10,248 nucleotides of DNA from Leclercia sp. UBA7405 (GTDB lineage: Bacteria > Pseudomonadota > Gammaproteobacteria > Enterobacterales > Enterobacteriaceae), in NCBI GenBank assembly GCA_002469605.1, contig DKMV01000250.1, positions 421 to 10,668 on the forward strand, given 5' to 3'. The notes beneath the pieces were generated by a model, which was not told where the DNA came from, made no database searches, and saw only the letters and a program-made list of their open reading frames with translations. A program made the position numbers and the translations under genes. Of the stretch, positions 1-8,670 are shown piece after piece; the stretch's first letter is position 1; each line of letters opens with the position of its first letter.

Positions 1-571
1 CCTGGTACGCACCTGCCGCGAAGCGGGCATTCGCGTAGTGCCGCTGCCGGGCCCGTGTGCGGCTATTGCCGCATTAAGCGCCGCCGGGCTTCCCTCGGAT
101 CGTTTCTGTTATGAAGGTTTTTTACCGGCAAAATCGAAAGGCCGCCGCGACGTGCTTAAAGCGCTGGAGGCCGAACCCCGTACCCTGATCTTTTACGAAT
201 CCACCCACCGCCTGCTGGAAAGTTTAGAAGATATGGTTACCGTCTGGGGGGAGTCCCGCTATGTGGTACTGGCGCGCGAACTGACCAAAACCTGGGAGAC
301 CATTCATGGCCTGCCGGTGGGGGAATTGCTGGCCTGGGTAAAAGAGGATGAGAATCGCCGTAAGGGCGAGATGGTGCTGATTGTTGAGGGGCATAAAGCG
401 ACCGAAGATGCGCTGCCTGCCGATGCCCTGCGCACGCTTGCGCTGCTCCAGGCCGAGCTGCCGCTGAAAAAAGCCGCTGCGCTGGCCGCCGAAATCCACG
501 GCGTGAAGAAAAATGCGCTCTATAAACATGCGTTGGAGCAGCAGGGGGATCCGCGCGATAGCGGCGAGTAA
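1..571 (+). CDS. rsmI: RsmI, 16S rRNA (cytidine-1402 2'-O)-methyltransferase, 3' part
   Basis: RsmI uses S-adenosylmethionine to methylate the ribose 2'-OH of C1402 in 16S rRNA, in the decoding centre of the small ribosomal subunit. The reading frame is open from base 2, so the true start lies upstream of the window; the GTG at 38 is an internal valine. About 189 C-terminal residues are present, against about 286 for the whole E. coli protein. Recognisable stretches are [48 protein letters not shown] and [12 protein letters not shown], typical of the tetrapyrrole-methylase fold of YraL/RsmI proteins. The C-terminal tail, ending GDPRDSGE, seems a few residues different from what I recall for E. 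coli. The gene runs toward gatR and ends with TAA at 569-571. The two genes converge on a 65-base gap. It is a housekeeping gene flanking the sugar loci and is not functionally linked to them. Confidence 0.96.
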   Translation, partial: LVRTCREAGIRVVPLPGPCAAIAALSAAGLPSDRFCYEGFLPAKSKGRRDVLKALEAEPRTLIFYESTHRLLESLEDMVTVWGESRYVVLARELTKTWETIHGLPVGELLAWVKEDENRRKGEMVLIVEGHKATEDALPADALRTLALLQAELPLKKAAALAAEIHGVKKNALYKHALEQQGDPRDSGE

Positions 572-599
572 GGTCGCATGTTGTCGGTATAAATTGCGG

Positions 600-630
600 A
601 AAAACGTGCAGGTCATCTGGTGGCCTGCAC
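600..630 (-). terminator. Intrinsic terminator after gatR, end of the gat cluster
   Basis: Bases 606-615 (GTGCAGGTCA) pair with 621-630 (TGGCCTGCAC) to give a 10-bp stem with one G-T wobble and a 5-base loop at 616-620. Read on the minus strand, the stem is followed by a run of five T (complement of 600-604), the form of a Rho-independent terminator, seven bases past the gatR stop. Read on the plus strand, the stem is followed only by TTCAGG, so it would be a weak terminator for rsmI. It may serve both converging genes, mainly gatR. Confidence 0.8.
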
Positions 631-636
631 TTCAGG

Positions 637-1410
637 CTACACCGTAATAAGCTCCGTTCCCGTCTCCAGCAGTAGCGCCTTATCCTGCTTGCCGATGCCA
701 TCATCGGTGATAACGCAGTCGATCTTCTCCATTGGTAGCACCTGGTTAAAACCGCGACGGTTGAATTTACTGGCATCCAGCACCGCAATAACTTTATGCG
801 CGGCCGCTGCCATTACGCTGCTGATTGAGTAGCCTTCATTGAAGGTAGTGATGCCGTTGGTGGCGTCGATACCGTCAGCGCCCACAAACATCAGGTCTGC
901 GCTAATCCCTGCCAGCGAGCGCTCGGCGATAGTACCGTGCATGGAGTGTGTTTTATGGCGCACCGTACCGCCGCAGACCACCAGCGTGATGTCTTTATTC
1001 TCAGAGAGGGCAAAGGCGGCGGGCAGGCTGTTAGTAATAACCGTAATATTGGCTTTTTTCGCCAGCGCTTCAGCGATCAGCATTGTTGTACTGCCGCTAT
1101 CCAGAATAACGGTCATTCCCTCGGCAATCATGGCTGCCGCGGCCTGCGCAATGCGCTTTTTAGGATCGCTTGCCAGCTGGTAGCGATCTTCCAGCACCAC
1201 TTCCTGGTTTTCGCTTTCAGCCAGATTGCTGCCGGGTTTTGCCGCACCACCGTGAAAGCGCGTCACCAGACCTTTTTCTTCCAGCAGTCGCAAATCGGCG
1301 CGGATCGTCACCTCTGAAATACCAAACAGATTCGAAAGATCCAGCACCATTACGCTGCCCTGAGCGTTGACGAGGTCAACGATTTTATTCCTTCGCTCAA
1401 ATGAGTTCAT
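637..1410 (-). CDS. gatR: GatR, DeoR-family repressor of the galactitol genes
   Basis: This is a cytoplasmic transcriptional repressor of 257 residues, the usual DeoR-family length. The N-terminal DeoR helix-turn-helix spans about residues 5-57, starting FERRNKIVDLV, with the recognition region SEVTIRADLRLLEEKG and the family signature RFHGGA at 51-56. The C-terminal sugar-phosphate sensor domain shows DSGSTT at 104-109, CGGTVR near 146, FVGADGID at 175-182 and DASKF at 211-215. These segments form the effector pocket in DeoR proteins. The inducer is probably galactitol 1-phosphate or tagatose 6-phosphate (inference). The gene is last in the gat cluster, 110 bases after gatD, and has its own candidate promoter covered by CTTTCG repeats. 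That suggests autorepression. In E. coli K-12 gatR is interrupted by an insertion sequence; here the frame is unbroken, so galactitol use should be inducible. Confidence 0.94.
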   Translation of the reverse strand: MNSFERRNKIVDLVNAQGSVMVLDLSNLFGISEVTIRADLRLLEEKGLVTRFHGGAAKPGSNLAESENQEVVLEDRYQLASDPKKRIAQAAAAMIAEGMTVILDSGSTTMLIAEALAKKANITVITNSLPAAFALSENKDITLVVCGGTVRHKTHSMHGTIAERSLAGISADLMFVGADGIDATNGITTFNEGYSISSVMAAAAHKVIAVLDASKFNRRGFNQVLPMEKIDCVITDDGIGKQDKALLLETGTELITV

Positions 1411-1484
1411 ATTGATTTGCCTGACAATTAATTACCCTTATTCTAATCGAAGGAATGCGAAAGGTGTACGGTAATATTCGAAAG
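1411..1484 (-). promoter_or_regulatory. gatR promoter and phased CTTTCG operator array
   Basis: On the minus strand this gap before gatR carries CTTTCG (complement of 1479-1484), CTTTCG (1458-1463) and CCTTCG (1448-1453), all in the same orientation. They start 21 and 10 bp apart, so they lie on the same face of the helix. A candidate -10 hexamer, TAGAAT (complement of 1440-1445, five of six matches to TATAAT), follows directly. I see no good -35 element. The repeats cover the place where -35 would lie, a layout suited to autorepression by GatR. The same array occurs upstream of gatY. The operator role is inferred from the repetition, not from a known site match. Confidence 0.6.
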
Positions 1485-1491
1485 TAAATGT

Positions 1492-1514
1492 GAGCCAGCG
1501 CAGGTTGCTGGCTC
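1492..1514 (-). terminator. Hairpin between gatD and gatR, possible terminator
   Basis: GAGCCAGC at 1492-1499 pairs perfectly with GCTGGCTC at 1507-1514 around a 7-base loop. It starts seven bases after the gatD stop on the minus strand. The downstream T-tract is poor (ACATTTACTTTC), so termination would be partial or would need help. It may separate the gatYZABCD message from gatR, which has its own candidate promoter, or it may protect the 3' end of the gatD message. Confidence 0.5.
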
Positions 1515-1520
1515 GCACCT

Positions 1521-2564
1521 TCAGCGGAGGCATAGCATGATTTTGCCCTGCATGGGGGAACCATTAAGCGCCTGAATAGCCCTGGCAAAACTCCCGGCGT
1601 CGCCGCGATGGGCAATCAGCGGCTCCAGCTGCAGCTTTTTCTCGCTGAGCAGGCGGGCCGCCGTTTTCCACTCCTCTCCTGGCCAGGGGGCGGAGTAGTT
1701 CATCCAACTGCCCAGCAGGCTCAGCTCTTTACGCAGGATCTTGCCAAAGGTTGTTGCCGACATGTTCAGGTCGTGATGCAGCGTGCCCACCAGCGCCAGC
1801 TGGGCGCGTGGCCCGGCGATATCAATGGCGAGAGAGACGGTCTGCGGGGTGCCGGCGGTCTCCAACAGCAGTTGATCAAAACGGCTATCGTGAAGCGCAG
1901 CCAGGATCTCGTCTGCACGCTGAGATTTGCTGTTAAATACCCGGGTCGCCCCGAGCGCGGTGGCAAGAGCGAGCTTATCGTCGTTGATATCAATTGCGGT
2001 CACGCTGCTGGCACCAAGCGCCAGCGCGCACTGCATCGCCAGCAGGCCGATGGTCCCTGCCCCTACGATAATCACGTTTTTGCCTTCGCATCCCGCGGCC
2101 AGATGAAAGGCATGCAGCCCCACGGTGATGGGCTCAATAAAGGCCCCGTCTTCGATAGCCATCTCATCCGGCAGGCGGAACAGGTTGGCGCGCTTCACAA
2201 CAATGTACTCCGCGTTTCCCCCTTCGCTGCGGGAACCGACAAACTGATACTGCCTGCACAGCGAATAGTAACCTTTGCCGCATTCCGGGCAGGAGAAGCA
2301 GGGCAGCAGGGGCACGCAGGCCACCGCATCGCCGGCCTGAAGATCGGTGACCGCCGCTCCACAGGCTTCAACGTATCCGCTAAATTCATGCCCGAGAGTG
2401 ATGGGGTAATAGTGTGCCCCTTTGGCGAAGATACGGGGGATATCCGATCCGCATAATCCTGAACAGACCACGCGCACCAGTACCTCATCCGCGTCCTGAA
2501 TGTGCGGGACAGGGCGTTCTTCAACGCGAACGCTGCCCTCAGCATGAATTACCACTGATTTCAT
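1521..2564 (-). CDS. gatD: GatD, galactitol-1-phosphate 5-dehydrogenase
   Basis: GatD oxidises galactitol 1-phosphate to D-tagatose 6-phosphate with NAD+ in the cytoplasm. It is a 347-residue zinc-dependent medium-chain dehydrogenase; the E. coli protein is about 346. The catalytic zinc ligands are visible: C38 in SGLCGSD, H59-E60 in LGHEFSG, and E144 in FIEPITVG. The four structural-zinc cysteines C89, C92, C95 and C103 are all present. The Rossmann nucleotide loop GAGTIG is at 168-173, and D192 follows beta-strand 2, which fits NAD rather than NADP. The conserved segment GSWMNYSAPWPGEEW in the C-terminal half is shared with E. coli GatD. The start is supported by GGAG six bases upstream. 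A terminator-like hairpin lies between gatC and this start, so gatD may be expressed below the upstream genes. Confidence 0.96.
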   Translation of the reverse strand: MKSVVIHAEGSVRVEERPVPHIQDADEVLVRVVCSGLCGSDIPRIFAKGAHYYPITLGHEFSGYVEACGAAVTDLQAGDAVACVPLLPCFSCPECGKGYYSLCRQYQFVGSRSEGGNAEYIVVKRANLFRLPDEMAIEDGAFIEPITVGLHAFHLAAGCEGKNVIIVGAGTIGLLAMQCALALGASSVTAIDINDDKLALATALGATRVFNSKSQRADEILAALHDSRFDQLLLETAGTPQTVSLAIDIAGPRAQLALVGTLHHDLNMSATTFGKILRKELSLLGSWMNYSAPWPGEEWKTAARLLSEKKLQLEPLIAHRGDAGSFARAIQALNGSPMQGKIMLCLR

Positions 2565-2574
2565 GATTCACTCC

Positions 2575-2599
2575 AAAAAGAAGGGGAGCACCGCTCCCC
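2575..2599 (-). terminator. Terminator-like hairpin between gatC and gatD
   Basis: In the 40-base gatC-gatD gap, GGGGAGC at 2583-2589 pairs perfectly with GCTCCCC at 2593-2599 around a 3-base loop. Read on the minus strand the stem is followed by TTCTTTTT (complement of 2575-2582), then at once by the gatD ribosome binding site GGAG (complement of 2571-2574). A short GC-rich stem plus a T-run is the form of an intrinsic terminator. Since gatD must be expressed, it probably acts as a partial terminator or as an mRNA-processing barrier that sets the transporter-to-dehydrogenase ratio (inference). Confidence 0.6.
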
Positions 2600-2604
2600 G
2601 TATA

Positions 2605-3978
2605 TCAGGAAGCCGTCTGGCTCTGTGGATTAGCGGCGCGTTTTTCAGTGGCCGCAAATGTCCGGGCACGGCGCCAGGTGAGCAGCACGCCAGCAAAATA
2701 AATCGCGCCGATAACCACAAACCCCACCAGGTTTTGCCAGGTAAAGAGCTGTATCAACAGCCAGGTGACCGGGGAGCCGCCCTGATCCATTGAGGCCACC
2801 AGACCCCCCGCTTTCAGCGCGCCGGCATTCTGGGCAAGCTGCGTATGCAGGCCGATGGTCTGGGTAGCGATCCACAGGGTGATCCCCATGATAATGACCC
2901 CGGAAATTAGCGTGCGGAACAGGTTGCCCTGGTGCACCGCAACGGCCATGGCCACGAAGAAGCCGATGGTGGCGAGGTCGCCGAACGGCAGGACCTGGTT
3001 GCCCGGTACCAGCACCGCAATCAGAATGGTTAACGGGATAAAGATCAGGCTGGCGGAGACCACGGAGGTATGGCCCAACAGCAGCGCCGGATCCAGGCCA
3101 ATCAGGAACTCCTGGCCGCCAAATTTTGCCTGCAGGCGTTTACGCGCATGTTTGGCAATGGGCGTCAGGCCATCCATAATCGGCTTGATGACGCGCGGCA
3201 TCAGCAGCATAACGGCGGCGGTTTTTACCGCCAGCTGCAGGACGTTTTTCGCGTCGTAGCCTGCCAGCATGCCAATCACCAGCCCCATCACAAACCCGAC
3301 GGTAACCGGCTCGCCAAAGGGGCCAAAACGTTTTTGCACATCGTCCGCGCTGAAGTGGATGCGGTTAAGCCCCGGGATTTTGTTGATGAGGGTGTCGACC
3401 AGCACCGCAATCGGGCCAAGGTACGCCGAGGAGCCATGCGGGATGGCGATCCCCTCCAGACCAAAGAAGTCTCGCGTATCTTTAGCAAACCAGTCACCCA
3501 GTTTGTAGACGAAGGCCGCGTGCAGCAATACCCCGAGGATCCCCAGCCAGTACGAGCCGGTGGCCAGGTGCAGCATTGCGCCGGTAAAGGTCATGTGCCA
3601 GATATTCCAGATATCCACGTTTACGACCCGCGTCATCCGGGTAACCAGCATCAGCACATTCACGCCAATGGCGACCGGGATCGCCACCAGCGCGATTTGC
3701 GAGGCCCAGGTCATGGGAGACGACCCCGGCCAGCCCACGTCCACGACGTGCAGGTTAATCTGGAACTGTTCTGCCATCGCTTTGGCCGCCGGGCCGATAG
3801 AGTCGAGCATCAGGCCGATGACCAGCCCGATCCCCACAAAGCCGATGCCGATATGCAGGCCTGATTTAAAGCAATCGCCCAGCTTCATCCCCAGCAGTTT
3901 CGAGAAGATGATGATGACGATGGGGAGCATCACCGTGGGCCCCAGATCGAGGATATACCGCATGATTTCGGTAAACAT
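2605..3978 (-). CDS. gatC: GatC, galactitol-specific PTS EIIC permease
   Basis: GatC is the inner-membrane channel subunit of the galactitol phosphotransferase system. It moves galactitol across the membrane while GatB phosphorylates it. The 457-residue product is hydrophobic with about ten or more membrane segments and belongs to the Gat family of EIIC proteins. E. coli GatC is about 451. Conserved stretches include GPTVMLPIVIIIFSKLLG (13-30), DVGWPGSSPMTWASQIALVA (80-99), FGPFGEPVTVGFVMG (218-232) and GLDPALLLGHT (294-304). The end is charged (WRRARTFAATEKRAAN), as expected for a cytoplasmic tail, and differs from the E. coli tail I recall. The ATG has GAGGGG seven bases upstream and lies four bases after the gatB stop, which suggests translational coupling with gatB. 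Confidence 0.96.
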   Translation of the reverse strand: MFTEIMRYILDLGPTVMLPIVIIIFSKLLGMKLGDCFKSGLHIGIGFVGIGLVIGLMLDSIGPAAKAMAEQFQINLHVVDVGWPGSSPMTWASQIALVAIPVAIGVNVLMLVTRMTRVVNVDIWNIWHMTFTGAMLHLATGSYWLGILGVLLHAAFVYKLGDWFAKDTRDFFGLEGIAIPHGSSAYLGPIAVLVDTLINKIPGLNRIHFSADDVQKRFGPFGEPVTVGFVMGLVIGMLAGYDAKNVLQLAVKTAAVMLLMPRVIKPIMDGLTPIAKHARKRLQAKFGGQEFLIGLDPALLLGHTSVVSASLIFIPLTILIAVLVPGNQVLPFGDLATIGFFVAMAVAVHQGNLFRTLISGVIIMGITLWIATQTIGLHTQLAQNAGALKAGGLVASMDQGGSPVTWLLIQLFTWQNLVGFVVIGAIYFAGVLLTWRRARTFAATEKRAANPQSQTAS

Positions 3979-3982
3979 GTTC

Positions 3983-4267
3983 TTACCCCTCGAGGATGGT
4001 CAGGATTTTTTGCTGCAGGGCTTCGATGCCAACGCCCGACACAAAGGGCATGCCGTGCACCACCGGGATTTCGCCAAAGGTTCTGTCGACTTTCGCCGTG
4101 GTGCAGATAAGGTCTGCCCCGTCCATATAGGTTTCGATTTCGGTTACCCGACATTGCACCAGATCCAGGTCGATGCGGTGGGCTTCACACAGCTCTTTAA
4201 TCTCTTCTGCTGCCATGGTAGAGGTTGCGACAGCACCGCCGCAGGCAACAATAACTTTACGTTTCAT
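3983..4267 (-). CDS. gatB: GatB, galactitol-specific PTS EIIB component
   Basis: GatB is a 94-residue cytoplasmic phosphocarrier. It takes phosphate from GatA and passes it to galactitol during transport through GatC. Its fold is that of the lactose/ascorbate/galactitol EIIB class. The N-terminus [17 protein letters not shown] contains the phosphorylated cysteine C9 at the end of the first beta strand, followed by the family's small-residue P-loop. Length equals the usual 94 residues. The start has GGAG six bases upstream; the gap from gatA is 27 bases and the gap to gatC four. The phosphorylated residue is assigned by family knowledge. No defects are seen. Confidence 0.96.
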   Translation of the reverse strand: MKRKVIVACGGAVATSTMAAEEIKELCEAHRIDLDLVQCRVTEIETYMDGADLICTTAKVDRTFGEIPVVHGMPFVSGVGIEALQQKILTILEG

Positions 4268-4294
4268 AGGGTACTCCTTTTTATTATCAGTATG

Positions 4295-4762
4295 TTATGA
4301 AGCCTGAGCACAGGCGGCAGGCTCAAGGATCGTCTCCCGGAAGCGAGTGGCCAGATGCTCAGCCGGTGTAGCCAGCAGCATCTCCAGCGTCTGGGGGTTT
4401 TGCAGCTCACTAAAAAGACGACGCAGCAGTTTCAGTTGCGCCGCCGGGTTTTCAACAATCAGCGCAATAATGAGCGAAACCGCGACCTCGCCATCATCGT
4501 CAGCCTGCTGGAAATTCACCGGTTTGTCCGGACGAATCAGGTAAATTGCGGGGCTTCTCGCATGCTCCGCCTCGCAGTGCGGAATGGCGACCGCATGGCG
4601 TTCAAGCAGGATGCCGGTGGGGTAGTTTCTCTCCCTCTCCTGCAACGCGGCAGGGTAGCTGGCATGGACGACCCCTTTCGCCAGCATCTCCTCGCCAATA
4701 TGCGCCAGCGCCTGCTGGCAGTTTGTAAACTCAATACCGGTACGGACAAAAACGTGACTCAT
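4295..4762 (-). CDS. gatA: GatA, galactitol-specific PTS EIIA component
   Basis: GatA is a cytoplasmic EIIA protein of the fructose/mannitol type. It receives phosphate from HPr and hands it to GatB. The 155-residue product carries the active-site histidine H62 in [13 protein letters not shown] (56-68), the expected position and context for this family. [20 protein letters not shown] is the conserved central core. E. coli GatA is about 150 residues; the extra residues lie in the C-terminal tail (EPAACAQAS). The ATG overlaps the gatZ stop codon in an ATGA arrangement (4759-4762), a classic sign of translational coupling. The initial residues [12 protein letters not shown] line up with the start of known GatA proteins, which supports this start. 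Confidence 0.95.
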   Translation of the reverse strand: MSHVFVRTGIEFTNCQQALAHIGEEMLAKGVVHASYPAALQERERNYPTGILLERHAVAIPHCEAEHARSPAIYLIRPDKPVNFQQADDDGEVAVSLIIALIVENPAAQLKLLRRLFSELQNPQTLEMLLATPAEHLATRFRETILEPAACAQAS

Positions 4763-6048
4763 ACACTCTCCGGATAGCAGACCTGTTCGGGATTACAGCC
4801 AAATCGATAGGCGCGTAATACATCCTGTATTTTGTCGATGATTAGACTTTGCGGTGTAGCGGCGATCGCATTCCTCGACAGACGTTCAAACTGCACGGGC
4901 ATAAACTGGCTGATAAGCCCCAGCGGCAGCGAAATGGCGCTGAGATTAGCGAGCAATTTCTCCGTGCTCTGGCGAATGCGCGGGTGCGGCCAGTAGTAGC
5001 GAATGCGATCCGACAGGCTGAAATGGATATCCACCATCGCCTGGCTCCAGGTGGGGTGGTAATACTTCTTCCAGTACTCCGGCTCGTTCAGCATCACTTC
5101 GTCAATAACCTGAAGCACATGGCTGCGTTGCTCCGGGGCGACAAGCTCGTTTTCCATCCGGGCGAGGGCGAAAATTGCCTCACGCAGGGCAAAGGTCAGG
5201 GCCGGGCCAACTTTAAGAATCGCAAAGTGGTCGCCCACCAGCGCGCGATAGGCCTGACGGGTCTGGTAGTCCGTTGAATGCGCCTCAAAGACCATCGGTG
5301 TCTGACGGATCCAGCCAGCCAGCGCTTCGGCTGCCTGCGGCTGGTAGTGAATGATTTGCGTGTGGTCGAACTCCACGCCAGGCTGTACCACGATAGCAAT
5401 CACCCGTTCCATTGCGCTGTCCAGCCCCAGGCGGTGAAACGCCTCCCGGTGGGTTTCCAGGGTTTGGGCCGCATCCTCTACGCGGGTGACGTGCACCCTG
5501 TCGATCCTGCCAGCCTCACCGCCCGGTACCGGTACTTCGGTGCCAATCACGTAGGTCAGTACCGCTTTCTGCCCCTCGGTGGCGGTCTCTTCTGCTGCCT
5601 GACATAAGCGCGCTGCCCGAGCCGCAACCACCCGGGGATCGAGCGGGACGGGATCGTCCGCGCAGGACATCGAGGCATCGAGATGAATTTTGCTAAAGCC
5701 GGCGGCAACGTAGGCTTTAATCAGCGCCACGGCTTTGGTCATTGCCGCCTCGGCGGGTTCGTTCTGCCAGCAGTTTGGCCCCAGATGATCGCCGCCGAGA
5801 ATCAAACGCTCCTGCGGGAATCCCACTCTGGCAGCGATGGTCAGGACAAAGTCACGAAAATCGGCGGGTTTCATGCCGGTATAGCCGCCATACTGGTTCA
5901 CCTGATTAGATGTCGCTTCGATCAGCACCTGTTTGGATGTGGTCAAATCGAAGCGCAGGGCGGCTTCAATTACCAGCGGGTGTGCTGAACAAACGGAACA
6001 GATCCCAAGATGTTCTCCCGCTTTATGGCGAGCAATAATGTTTTTCAC
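4759..6048 (-). CDS. gatZ: GatZ, non-catalytic subunit of tagatose-1,6-bisphosphate aldolase 2
   Basis: GatZ is the partner needed for full activity and stability of the GatY aldolase, and may act like a chaperone. It belongs to the GatZ/KbaZ family. I place the start at the GTG at 6046-6048. It has GGAGG five bases upstream, and the resulting [20 protein letters not shown] matches the start of the E. coli protein ([13 protein letters not shown]). An in-frame ATG at 6097-6099 would add 17 residues, overlap gatY and lack family support. From the GTG the product is 429 residues, against about 420 in E. coli, with the extra residues in the tail [11 protein letters not shown]. Family segments include [15 protein letters not shown] (44-58), GGDHLGPN (85-92), [10 protein letters not shown] (120-129), [14 protein letters not shown] and [10 protein letters not shown]. 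The stop overlaps the gatA start. Confidence 0.94.
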   Translation of the reverse strand: MKNIIARHKAGEHLGICSVCSAHPLVIEAALRFDLTTSKQVLIEATSNQVNQYGGYTGMKPADFRDFVLTIAARVGFPQERLILGGDHLGPNCWQNEPAEAAMTKAVALIKAYVAAGFSKIHLDASMSCADDPVPLDPRVVAARAARLCQAAEETATEGQKAVLTYVIGTEVPVPGGEAGRIDRVHVTRVEDAAQTLETHREAFHRLGLDSAMERVIAIVVQPGVEFDHTQIIHYQPQAAEALAGWIRQTPMVFEAHSTDYQTRQAYRALVGDHFAILKVGPALTFALREAIFALARMENELVAPEQRSHVLQVIDEVMLNEPEYWKKYYHPTWSQAMVDIHFSLSDRIRYYWPHPRIRQSTEKLLANLSAISLPLGLISQFMPVQFERLSRNAIAATPQSLIIDKIQDVLRAYRFGCNPEQVCYPESV

Positions 6049-6053
6049 CGTTT

Positions 6054-6058
6054 CCTCC
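6054..6058 (-). promoter_or_regulatory. gatZ ribosome binding site fixing a GTG start
   Basis: On the minus strand GGAGG ends five bases before the GTG at 6048-6046 and lies in the gap after the gatY stop (6071-6073). No comparable site precedes the upstream in-frame ATG at 6099. This supports GTG as the gatZ start and gives a 22-base gatY-gatZ spacer. Confidence 0.85.
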
Positions 6059-6070
6059 GGTTCAGGGGTT

Positions 6071-6985
<915 letters not shown>

Positions 6986-6989
6986 TTAT

Positions 6990-7005
6990 TGTGATTTACA
7001 TCGTA
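6990..7005 (-). promoter_or_regulatory. Candidate CRP-cAMP site upstream of gatY
   Basis: On the minus strand the sequence is TACGA-TGTAAA-TCACA, compared with the CRP consensus TGTGA-N6-TCACA. The right half is perfect and the left half matches three of five. Its centre (6997.5) is about 40 bases upstream of the start site implied by the TATATC/TATCTT -10, which is class II activator spacing. The missing -35 supports activator dependence. CRP control of gat genes would be expected for a PTS sugar alcohol. Confidence 0.5.
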
Positions 7006-7009
7006 AAAA

Positions 7010-7044
7010 CGAAACTATCGAAAGTGAAAGGAAGGTTGCGAAAG
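7010..7044 (-). promoter_or_regulatory. Upstream phased CTTTCG array, probable GatR operator
   Basis: The minus strand carries CTTTCG (complement of 7039-7044), CTTTCG (7019-7024) and GTTTCG (7010-7015), with starts 20 and 9 bp apart. A related CTTTCA lies at 7025-7030. Orientation and spacing nearly copy the array before gatR (21 and 10 bp). DeoR-family repressors are known to use repeated short motifs, and GatR is the only regulator encoded here. The array sits just upstream of the CRP-like site. Confidence 0.6.
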
Positions 7045-7052
7045 AAAAAGGC

Positions 7053-7079
7053 AAAAAAAAGCATGGCCGAAGCCATGCT
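7053..7079 (-). terminator. Intrinsic terminator after garD
   Basis: AGCATGGC at 7060-7067 pairs perfectly with GCCATGCT at 7072-7079. Read on the minus strand the loop is TTCG, closed by C-G, the exceptionally stable UUCG tetraloop form. It is followed by a run of T (complement of 7053-7060, the first overlapping the stem). It lies 19 bases after the garD stop and should stop garD transcripts from entering the gat promoter region. Confidence 0.93.
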
Positions 7080-7098
7080 AAAGAGGTTTACAACAAAC

Positions 7099-8670
7099 TC
7101 AGGTCACTGGCGCCGGGTTGAACACCGCCAGCTGATTATGCAATCCCCACTGGTCAGAGAAGGTTTTCTTACGCCCGCTCGCCACATCCAGAATGAAGTG
7201 GAACAGCTTCCAGCCCACATCCTCAATGCTCTCTTCGCCGGTGGCGATGGTGCCGGCATTAATATCCATTAAGTCATACCAGCGGTTCGCCAGCTCGGTG
7301 CGGGTCGCCATCTTGATCACCGGCACCGCCATCAGGCCGTACGGGGTGCCGCGCCCGGTGGTAAAGACCTGTAGCGTAATGCCGGAGGCCACCTGCTGGG
7401 TGCCACAGACAAAGTCGCTGGCGGGGGTGGCGGCATAGATCAGACCGCGCTTCGTTGGGCGTTGGCCTGGGGAGAGTACCTCCACAATGGCGCTCTGGCC
7501 CGATTTAGCAATAGAGCCCAGCGCCTTTTCCACCACGTTGGCGAGGCCGCCTTTTTTGTTGCCCGGAGAGGGGTTGGCGCTGCGGTCGGTTTTGCCCATA
7601 TCGAGATAGTTATCGTACCAGGCCATCTCTTCAAGCAGGCGTTTACCCACCTCTTCGTTTATGGCGCGCGGGGTCAGCAGATGAATAGCATCGCGCACCT
7701 CGGTTACTTCTGAGAACATCACCGTGGCACCGCAGCGCACGATGAGGTCGGTGGCGAAGCCGACCGCCGGATTGGCGGTCACGCCGGAGAAGGCGTCGCT
7801 GCCGCCGCACTGCATGCCCACCACCAGTTCAGAAGCGGGGCAGGTTTCGCGCTGGCGCTGGTTAAGCTTCGCCAGATGGCGCTCGGCTACCTGTAGAATA
7901 TCATCCACCATCGAGCGGAAGCCCACGTGCTGCTCATCCTGTAGCCGCACGATGCTGGCATCATCCACCGGGATGGCCTGCGCGTCTTCAGTGCCCATCA
8001 GCAGTTTTTCCGGCTGCAGCTTTTCACAGCCCAGGCCGACGACCATCACTTCGCCGCCAAAGTTAGGGTTAAGGGCGATGTTGTGAATGGTGCGAATCGG
8101 CACGATGGCCGCCGGGGCGTTGATGGCCACGCCACAGCCGTAAAGGTGGTTCAGCCCCACCACGCCGTCGACGTTCGGGTATTTGGGCAGCAGATCGCGT
8201 TCGATAATCTTCACCACGTAATCCACCACTCCCGCCACGCAGTGGACGCTGGTGCTGATGCCGAGCAGGTTTTTGGTGCCGACGCTGCCGTCTGCATTGC
8301 GGTAGCCTTCAAAGGTATAACCCTCGAGAGCGGGCAGCGGCTCCGGCACGCGGGTAGCCAGCGGCAGGGTATTGAGCGGCGGGGCTTCCGGCAGCTCGAC
8401 CAGCGATTCGTCAATCCAGCTTCCCTGGGGAATGGCGCGCACCGCATAGCCAATGACTTCACCGTAGCGAATGATTTCACCTTTCGCCGGGATATCCACC
8501 AGCGCGACTTTATGGCCCTGAGGGATATGTTCGATCAGTTCGAGTCCATCCGGAAAACGGGTTCCGGCTTTTAACCCATGATCGTTAACAATAATCGCCA
8601 CGTTATCGGTGTCATGCACCTTTATATAAAACGCCGTCGGCAACGCTTGTCGAATTTCGATGTCGGCCAT
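7099..8670 (-). CDS. garD: GarD, galactarate dehydratase
   Basis: GarD removes water from D-galactarate (mucate) to give 5-dehydro-4-deoxy-D-glucarate, the first cytoplasmic step of galactarate use. The product has 523 residues, the same as E. coli GarD, and the two agree almost throughout as far as I can recall. It belongs to the UxaA/altronate-dehydratase family. The N-terminal part (about 1-100) is the small SAF-type domain with [10 protein letters not shown] and [13 protein letters not shown]. The long C-terminal domain carries [13 protein letters not shown] (122-134), NHLYGCG (174-180), [16 protein letters not shown] (287-302) and [15 protein letters not shown]. The enzyme needs ferrous iron according to family knowledge; metal residues were not assigned here. 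It is divergent from garP. The ribosome site GGAG is about 11 bases from the ATG, slightly far. In E. coli, CdaR activates this gene. Confidence 0.97.
   Translation of the reverse strand: MADIEIRQALPTAFYIKVHDTDNVAIIVNDHGLKAGTRFPDGLELIEHIPQGHKVALVDIPAKGEIIRYGEVIGYAVRAIPQGSWIDESLVELPEAPPLNTLPLATRVPEPLPALEGYTFEGYRNADGSVGTKNLLGISTSVHCVAGVVDYVVKIIERDLLPKYPNVDGVVGLNHLYGCGVAINAPAAIVPIRTIHNIALNPNFGGEVMVVGLGCEKLQPEKLLMGTEDAQAIPVDDASIVRLQDEQHVGFRSMVDDILQVAERHLAKLNQRQRETCPASELVVGMQCGGSDAFSGVTANPAVGFATDLIVRCGATVMFSEVTEVRDAIHLLTPRAINEEVGKRLLEEMAWYDNYLDMGKTDRSANPSPGNKKGGLANVVEKALGSIAKSGQSAIVEVLSPGQRPTKRGLIYAATPASDFVCGTQQVASGITLQVFTTGRGTPYGLMAVPVIKMATRTELANRWYDLMDINAGTIATGEESIEDVGWKLFHFILDVASGRKKTFSDQWGLHNQLAVFNPAPVT

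Noticed and set aside
1608..2456. Plus-strand open frame of 282 codons opposite gatD
   Set aside because: It lies entirely antisense to a gene with all zinc ligands intact. Its product is rich in Gln, Arg and His with no recognisable fold, and no ribosome site is evident. It is a codon-bias shadow.
3070..4300. Long plus-strand frames (264 and 246 codons) opposite gatC and gatB
   Set aside because: They are antisense to clear PTS genes, and their composition is that of reversed hydrophobic codons. No family signature is seen.
6991..7272. Plus-strand frame of 93 codons, Lys-rich at its start, from the gatY-garD gap into garD
   Set aside because: The Lys-rich stretch is just the A-rich promoter and terminator DNA read in frame, and the rest is antisense garD. 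No ribosome site is seen.
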